From: Paenibacillus sp. UNC451MF
Lineage (GTDB): Bacteria; Bacillota; Bacilli; Paenibacillales; NBRC-103111
DNA: 64,000 nt
Direction: 5' to 3'
Assembly (NCBI RefSeq): GCF_000686845.1
Contig: NZ_JMLS01000001.1
Span: forward strand, 186,001-250,000
In this document: piece by piece, positions 59,279 through 64,000 of the stretch
Layout: every line of letters begins with the position of its first letter
Position numbering within the stretch: position 1 is the first letter of the stretch
The notes under the pieces: generated by a model
What the model was told of the DNA's origin: nothing
Databases searched by the model: none
What the model saw: only the letters and a program-made list of their open reading frames with translations
Position numbers and translations under genes: made by a program

Positions 59279-61423
59279 ATGGTAATGATTAAGATTGCCG
59301 CGAAGCGTCCTATACGAATCTTGCAATGTTTATGTTGGCTATGTGCGCTGGTTTTATTCGTGCTGCTCTCCGATAAACCGCCTGCTAATGCCGCTGTAGA
59401 GAATGAACCCATTGCCGAGCATGGGCTGTTGGATTTGTCCGATTGGGATTCAAGCCAGGGCATCGTTCGTCTGAACGGAGAATGGGAGTTTTATTGGAAT
59501 CGGCTGCTTGAGCCTGGAGAGATCAAGACGAGGGCTGAGATGATAAAACCGGATCTCTATGCTTTCGTTCCGAGCGTTTGGGGACAATACGGGATCGGAG
59601 GGAAAGGACTTTCCAATCAAGGCTACGCTACGTATCGTCTGAGTATTGTCCTGCCGGAATCGGCAGCTTATCCGGTCCTCGGTTTATACATTCCGAATGC
59701 AGCTACGGCCTACAAGCTTTGGATAGACGGACAGCCGTTCGAAGGTAAAGGGATTGTAGGAACCGATAGAGAACGGATGATTCCGAAAAATGTATCCGAT
59801 ACGTACTATTTTCGCCCAACGGATTCCAAGATCGAACTGGTCATACAGGTCTCGAATTTTGTTCAGCGCAAGGGCGGTCTATGGGACGAACTCAAGCTGG
59901 GTACGGAAGAGCAAATTTCTCATAACCGGGATAAGAACATGGTGCTGCAGACGCTGCTTGCCGGGTCGCTTCTGATCATGGGTTTGTATCATGTTCTTCT
60001 GTTCGTCCAGCGGCGCAATGATAAGTCTACTGTATATTTCGGGGGTCTCTGCATAGCGATTGGAATAAGAACCTTAGTCGTAGGAGAGACTTTAGCCGTG
60101 CGCTTATTTCCTGCTATTCCATGGGAAGCTGCGGTTAAGCTGGAGTATTTGGGTTTCATTGCGGCGATGCCGCTGTTAATGGCTTATGTCTATTCTCTAT
60201 ATCCAAGAGAAGCCAGCGCTAGGATACTCAAATTGTCCACATGGTTCGCTTGTATCAACGCCTTGTTTGTCCTCCTAACGCCGGCTAGAGTATACACGCT
60301 GATGATGCAAATTAACATCTTATATATTGTCATTTTGTGCGGCTATATCGTTATAGTCTACTTGAAGGCGCTGCGGTGTAAGCGGGAAGGGGCCGTGCTC
60401 AATTTATTTGCTGCAAGTGTATGCTCTCTATTTATTTTAAACGATTCCTTATATTACACTCAGAAAATTAACACAGGAGACTTATTCCCCTATGGAATGC
60501 TCTTCTATATATTTGTTCAGGCCTACTTTCTTTCTGTCAGATTTTCTAATTCCTTCACGCAGGTTGAAAGCTTGTCGTCACAATTGACGGCTTTCACTGA
60601 AACGCTGGAGGATAAGATACGTGAACGGACGAAGCAGCTGGAGCAGTCCAACACGGACCTTCAAACGGCTTCAGAGGATTTGTTCCGAATGGAGAAATCG
60701 CGCCGAAGGCTTTTATCCAATATATCCCATGAGTTAGGAACGCCATTGACGCTAATTCAAGGCTATGTCTCCGCGATGATAGATGGCGTCGTTCCTCCAG
60801 GAGACGCAAGGACATTAAAGCTGGTGTTAGATAAATCGCAATTAATGGAGAGGATTATCGGGGACTTGTCCGAGCTTTCTAAGCTTGAGGCCGGTAAGGT
60901 GAATTTCAGCTTTATGGAGCTTGATCCCGTACAATTTCTATACGACATCTACGATAAATACGAGACGGATATCCGCGCAGGCGGACAGCAGTTCGAGATT
61001 GTGGTAGGCCAAGAATGGCATTCTAGCCAAACGTCTGTTATTTACGCGGACCCAATACGATTGGAGCAGGTGTTCGTGAACCTGTTGTTCAATGCACGTA
61101 AATATACGCCGTCCGGAGGCGTCATTCGACTGGAGGTCGGATGTTATTTGGATGGTACGAAGCTGGGGAACCCGGCGAGTGTGATGTATCAAGTAAGCGA
61201 TACGGGCTCGGGAGTAAGCCCGACAGATGTGCCGCAAGTGTTCAACCGTTATTACCGAGGGGCCGACAGCGAGCGCAATGAAAGTATTTCCTCAGTGGGA
61301 GTGGGGCTTGGACTAGCTATCTCCCAAGAAATTGTAGCTCACCATCATGGTGAAATTGGAGTTCACAGCGTTCAGGGGAGGGGCAGTACGTTTTATTTTA
61401 CCTTGCCTGTGAGGTTTGGTTAA
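59279..61423 (+). CDS. 7TMR-DISM sensor histidine kinase (orphan)
   Basis: A 714-residue kinase: N-terminal membrane segment or signal (about 12-38), extracellular sugar-binding-like 7TMR-DISM domain (about 45-215; GIVRLNGEWEFYWNRLLEPG and YATYRLSIVLPES), seven membrane helices (about 220-425), coiled coil (about 435-475), HisKA with phospho-acceptor in NISHELGTPLTLIQGY, and HATPase with N-box NLLFNARKYTP and G-boxes DTGSGVSP and GVGLGLAISQ. It probably senses an extracellular carbohydrate or wall fragment. No response regulator is adjacent. The ATG at 59279 fits AAAAGGA at 59262-59268. Confidence 0.9.
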   Translation: MVMIKIAAKRPIRILQCLCWLCALVLFVLLSDKPPANAAVENEPIAEHGLLDLSDWDSSQGIVRLNGEWEFYWNRLLEPGEIKTRAEMIKPDLYAFVPSVWGQYGIGGKGLSNQGYATYRLSIVLPESAAYPVLGLYIPNAATAYKLWIDGQPFEGKGIVGTDRERMIPKNVSDTYYFRPTDSKIELVIQVSNFVQRKGGLWDELKLGTEEQISHNRDKNMVLQTLLAGSLLIMGLYHVLLFVQRRNDKSTVYFGGLCIAIGIRTLVVGETLAVRLFPAIPWEAAVKLEYLGFIAAMPLLMAYVYSLYPREASARILKLSTWFACINALFVLLTPARVYTLMMQINILYIVILCGYIVIVYLKALRCKREGAVLNLFAASVCSLFILNDSLYYTQKINTGDLFPYGMLFYIFVQAYFLSVRFSNSFTQVESLSSQLTAFTETLEDKIRERTKQLEQSNTDLQTASEDLFRMEKSRRRLLSNISHELGTPLTLIQGYVSAMIDGVVPPGDARTLKLVLDKSQLMERIIGDLSELSKLEAGKVNFSFMELDPVQFLYDIYDKYETDIRAGGQQFEIVVGQEWHSSQTSVIYADPIRLEQVFVNLLFNARKYTPSGGVIRLEVGCYLDGTKLGNPASVMYQVSDTGSGVSPTDVPQVFNRYYRGADSERNESISSVGVGLGLAISQEIVAHHHGEIGVHSVQGRGSTFYFTLPVRFG

Positions 61424-61500
61424 ATAGCGGTTCTATCCCTCAATATTAATATGCAAAAAGCGAATTCCTTCCTGCTATTAGGCAGAGGGCTTCGCTTTTT

Positions 61501-61800
61501 TTATAGGCCAAAACGGCGGATGTGCTCCCAAAGTTGTTCTTGAACCAAGATTTCCTTCTGTTTGCTTCCGATCAAATCATAATGGGGGAACTCGGCGCGA
61601 TGGTGAATATAATTCGGGTCCAGTCCGTTCTGTACACACCAATTTCGTAAAAGGGGCAAATCGGAGCAGCCAACTTTGGTTACTGTCTTAATTCCCGGGA
61701 AGCGGGGCTCATACCAATAGTGGGTTAAATAGGCGATTTGACCTTGCGCCACTTTTCTTTTCCACTCGTTCAATTCGTGTCTTGCAATACCGAAAGCCAT
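61501..61800 (-). CDS. YneQ-like conserved hypothetical protein
   Basis: A 99-residue soluble protein starting MAFGIARHELNEWKRKV with LTHYWYEPRFPGIKTVTKVG and FPHYDLIGSKQKEIL. From memory it resembles Bacillus subtilis YneQ in length and wording, a protein without assigned function. The ATG at 61800 follows GAGGTGG; an upstream extension overlaps the PAP2 gene and is rejected. It lies 46 bp after the PAP2 gene on the same strand, so the two may be co-transcribed. Confidence 0.72.
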   Translation of the reverse strand: MAFGIARHELNEWKRKVAQGQIAYLTHYWYEPRFPGIKTVTKVGCSDLPLLRNWCVQNGLDPNYIHHRAEFPHYDLIGSKQKEILVQEQLWEHIRRFGL

Positions 61801-61846
61801 GACGATCCACCTCGCACACAAAGAAGTTAGGTTAATAGAGAAATTC

Positions 61847-62500
61847 TCAACGGGCTTGTCTGCCATAGCGATCTTGAATCCTTCGAAATAGCCAGATAAA
61901 GAGTGCAAGCAGCGAGCCGCTGGCGAAGTAGCCTCCTATAACGTCGCTAGGATAGTGTACGCCCAAGTAAATGCGGCTCATACCTATCATCCCAATCATT
62001 ACGGCACTGACGGCCAGGAATAATCCTTTTCCCCATGCTGTAGGGATATGCCGCCAGATGAGAAAGGACAGCGCTCCGTAGAGGGTGAAGGCAGCCATGG
62101 AATGGCCGCTGGGAAAGCTGTACCCAGTAGCCTCCGCTATGCGGTGAATCGTTGGGCGAGCGCGATGAAACATGATTTTCAGAAGCTCGTTCAATAGCCA
62201 GGAGCTCATCAAGATGGTAAGGAAAAATATCACTTCCCTGCGGTGTCCAAGCACTTTGTATAGAAAAATAGAGGTGAGGACCGTAAGAACGGTTGCGGGA
62301 ATTCCTGCCCCGATGAAGCTAAATGCTTTCATGATCGCTGTAAGGACCGGTGATTCTTTACCTTGAATGAATGAAATGAGGGTTTGGTCAAAAGCCGTGA
62401 TGCTTTGATCACTAATGAGCAGTGCAACCAAACCAAAACCCATGGCGCATAACAGACAAATAAGAAAGGCCCGGGCCAGAAGCCATTGAAGTTGTTTCAA
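61847..62500 (-). CDS. PAP2-family membrane phosphatase
   Basis: A 217-residue membrane protein with about six helices. The three PAP2 motifs are present: KIMFHRARP, YSFPSGHSMAAF and SRIYLGVHYPSDVIGG, giving the Lys/Arg, His and Arg-His-Asp residues of the active site facing outward. Family members dephosphorylate undecaprenyl pyrophosphate or phosphatidic acid; a BcrC-like role in recycling the wall lipid carrier and bacitracin tolerance is possible but not shown. The ATG is at 62500 with an AGGAGGAATC site on the minus strand. Confidence 0.9.
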   Translation of the reverse strand: MKQLQWLLARAFLICLLCAMGFGLVALLISDQSITAFDQTLISFIQGKESPVLTAIMKAFSFIGAGIPATVLTVLTSIFLYKVLGHRREVIFFLTILMSSWLLNELLKIMFHRARPTIHRIAEATGYSFPSGHSMAAFTLYGALSFLIWRHIPTAWGKGLFLAVSAVMIGMIGMSRIYLGVHYPSDVIGGYFASGSLLALFIWLFRRIQDRYGRQAR

Positions 62501-62695
62501 AGGATAGATTCCTCCTGCTTAGGGTCAAGTGCTCTTCTATTATGCATGAGCGGAGAGCTTTTAGCCAATCCCTAGGCACAGTTTGTTGATCATTACTAGC
62601 GATTTCATAGATTGAGGCAGAATGAAAAATAAAATGATTGAAAAAATCAAAAAAATGATTTAAAATTTCATTATTAAGATGAGAGGGGTAATAAA
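62501..62695. other. Divergent gap before the SIS gene
   Basis: 195 bp, AT-rich near the right end. It holds the ribosome site GAGAGGGG at 62680-62687 for the isomerase gene. No clear promoter hexamers assigned. Confidence 0.35.
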
Positions 62696-63751
62696 ATGAC
62701 GACTTTCGGTCAATATACGTATCCGGAAATAGGTGCCCAAGCGGAAGCTTTGCAAGCAGCATGGGATCAGTTAGGTAAGCAGCAGGATTGGATCGATAAG
62801 TATTTGCTTAATCCAAAGTTTGACGAAATTATTTTTATCGGTTCCGGTTCTTCCTATTATCAAGCTTTATCTATGGCTTCCACCTGCCGTTCATGGTTAG
62901 GCAAAAGCTCGACGGCTTACCCGTCTTCTGAACTGTTCTTATTCCGTGAGCAAACAGCTCCGGCACATCGCAATTATTTGGTTATCGGCGTATCCCGCTC
63001 AGGGGAATCGACGGAAGTGATTTTAGCTTTGGAATCGGTCAAAGATCTTTCGTTCATTACGGTAGCGGGGATTACGTGCTACGAAAACAGCAAGATGGCG
63101 CAAATTGCAGAATGCCTCTTATCCCCTTTGGGGAAAGAAACTAGCACAGTAATGACGAAATCTTTCATGAGTATGACGTTTATGATGCAAGCGGCTATCG
63201 CTAAGGCATCCGGCAAAGAAAACCTGATCCGTGAAATGGAGCAAGTAATCGGCTTGGATGCGGCTTTGGTCAAAAAAGCGGATCCATTCGTACAAAAGCT
63301 ATTAAACGAGAACTCCTTCAATAAATTTATATATCTTGGAATGGGAACAAGCTACGGCATTGCTTTGGAAGCTTGCCTGAAAATAAAAGAAATGTCCTAC
63401 GTGTGGACAGAAGCTTACGGCACGCTGGAATTCCGTCACGGTCCAAAGTCCGTTGTTGAGCCAGGCACTCTCGTAGTAGTGATGGTTTCGGAGAAAGCTC
63501 GCTCTTACGAGCTTAAGGTAGCTGAAGAAATGAAAGCCTACGGCGCATTCGTCCTTCTGTTAACTGCGAAGCAAGGTGAGGATACGGCGTTTGCGGATGC
63601 GGTTGTAGAAATCGGCGGCGAATCGATCTCCGATGACGCACGCAGCGTACTGTACTTGCCGACTCTGCAATATTTGGGCTTCTATACAGCAATGAAACGC
63701 AACGTGAATCCGGATGAGCCGCGCAACTTGACGCAGGTCGTTATTATTTAA
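62696..63751 (+). CDS. SIS-domain sugar-phosphate isomerase/deaminase (AgaS-like)
   Basis: A 351-residue protein with two SIS domains (about 35-165 and 205-335), as in the isomerase half of GlmS. The first phosphate loop is IFIGSGSSYYQALS, with VIGVSRSGESTEV; the second is IYLGMGTSYGIALE, with TEAYGTLEFRHGPKSVVEP near residue 240, the GlmS-type catalytic stretch. Relatives isomerise or deaminate amino-sugar 6-phosphates (AgaS) or fructosamine derivatives (FrlB). The ATG follows GAGAGGGGTAA. It is 15 bp upstream of a class II aldolase gene, which favours a galactosamine/tagatose-type pathway. Confidence 0.83.
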   Translation: MTTFGQYTYPEIGAQAEALQAAWDQLGKQQDWIDKYLLNPKFDEIIFIGSGSSYYQALSMASTCRSWLGKSSTAYPSSELFLFREQTAPAHRNYLVIGVSRSGESTEVILALESVKDLSFITVAGITCYENSKMAQIAECLLSPLGKETSTVMTKSFMSMTFMMQAAIAKASGKENLIREMEQVIGLDAALVKKADPFVQKLLNENSFNKFIYLGMGTSYGIALEACLKIKEMSYVWTEAYGTLEFRHGPKSVVEPGTLVVVMVSEKARSYELKVAEEMKAYGAFVLLLTAKQGEDTAFADAVVEIGGESISDDARSVLYLPTLQYLGFYTAMKRNVNPDEPRNLTQVVII

Positions 63752-63766
63752 TAGGAGGGCAATCTT

Positions 63767-64000
63767 ATGCCATTAGTATCGTCTACACCACTATTGGAAG
63801 CAGCCAGAGCTAACGGTTATGCTGTGGGAGCTTTTAACGTTCATACCTTGGAAATGCTGCAGGCCGTAGTTGAAGCTGCTGAGGAGACGCAGTCTCCGTT
63901 AATTTTGCAATCCACCGTCGGTACGGTGAAGCATCTGGGAGCCGATTACATTGCGGCTGCTGCCAAGGCGGCTGCTGATCGTTCCAGCGTACCTATCGCA
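63767..64000 (+). CDS. Class II fructose/tagatose-bisphosphate aldolase, partial
   Basis: 78 residues are visible before the window ends. The N-terminus PLVSSTPLLEAARANGYAVG, followed by AFNVHTLEMLQAVVEAAEE, is the typical start of class II ketose-bisphosphate aldolases (KbaY/GatY/FbaA), zinc enzymes cleaving tagatose- or fructose-1,6-bisphosphate. The metal-binding His residues lie beyond the edge. The ATG at 63767 follows AATAGGAGGG. Downstream of the AgaS-like gene, a tagatose-1,6-bisphosphate role is likelier than central glycolysis. Confidence 0.88.
   Translation, partial: MPLVSSTPLLEAARANGYAVGAFNVHTLEMLQAVVEAAEETQSPLILQSTVGTVKHLGADYIAAAAKAAADRSSVPIA

Noticed and set aside
1-64000. CRISPR arrays, phage genes, insertion sequences, tRNA or rRNA genes
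   Set aside because: Looked for by eye on both strands; no regularly spaced repeats, transposase-like proteins or cloverleaf/rRNA sequences were recognised.

Overview
The window reads as one chromosomal stretch of a Gram-positive, Bacillales-type bacterium, most likely Paenibacillus or a close relative. The grounds are strong AGGAGG-type ribosome sites with many TTG/GTG starts, three T-box leaders in front of aminoacyl-tRNA synthetase genes, a MurC of the Bacillus type, an AlkA/AdaA pair, a YdjO-family protein, SLH-anchored surface proteins, AraC-regulated glycosidases and a Zur-type zinc operon. No rRNA, tRNA, CRISPR array, insertion sequence or phage gene was recognised. The genus is inferred from gene content, not from a marker gene.

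Layout. 1-2.9 kb: a TetR regulator (cut by the window edge) and an EAL / unknown / CBS-GGDEF cyclic-di-GMP operon. 3-5.4 kb: a sulfatase facing an AraC regulator. 5.6-18.1 kb: a co-directional catabolic block made of a ROK repressor, a complete ABC importer (lipoprotein, ATPase, double-length permease), a secreted multidomain PIG-L deacetylase, a creatininase-family amidohydrolase, an argininosuccinate-lyase-like protein, a BadF/NAGK-type sugar kinase and a second, cytoplasmic PIG-L deacetylase. The combination points to uptake and breakdown of an N-acetylamino-sugar conjugate that I cannot name, and it is the best candidate for an undescribed pathway. 18.1-21.2 kb: a large secreted LTD/FN3/beta-sandwich protein. 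21.4-26.8 kb: BlaI repressor, M56 peptidase, DsbA-like and DsbB-like proteins and a CopA copper ATPase, with two identical-consensus BlaI operators. 27-30.6 kb: small proteins and a Zur-box zinc importer. 30.7-44.7 kb: SerS, GH95 fucosidase, ArsB-like transporter, MurC, aldo/keto reductase, CDGSH protein, AlkA/AdaA, ArgS, alanine dehydrogenase. 44.9-54.6 kb: an SLH-anchored phosphodiesterase, then AraC regulator, orphan sugar-binding lipoprotein and GH78 rhamnosidase. 54.7-64 kb: small acidic protein, metallo-beta-lactamase-fold hydrolase, T-box GltX variant, CYTH protein, YdjO, 7TMR-DISM histidine kinase, YneQ-like and PAP2 proteins, and the start of an AgaS-like isomerase / class II aldolase operon.

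Two leaders, before the ABC importer (about 6.87-6.93 kb) and before copA (about 24.26-24.38 kb), share a 14-nt identical block followed by a hairpin with compatible base changes; the copA copy is followed by a strong intrinsic terminator. I do not recognise this element as a named riboswitch, and it is the most interesting non-coding signal here. Start codons were chosen by ribosome-site spacing and often differ from the longest reading frame; all functions are homology-style readings of the sequence by eye, without database searches.
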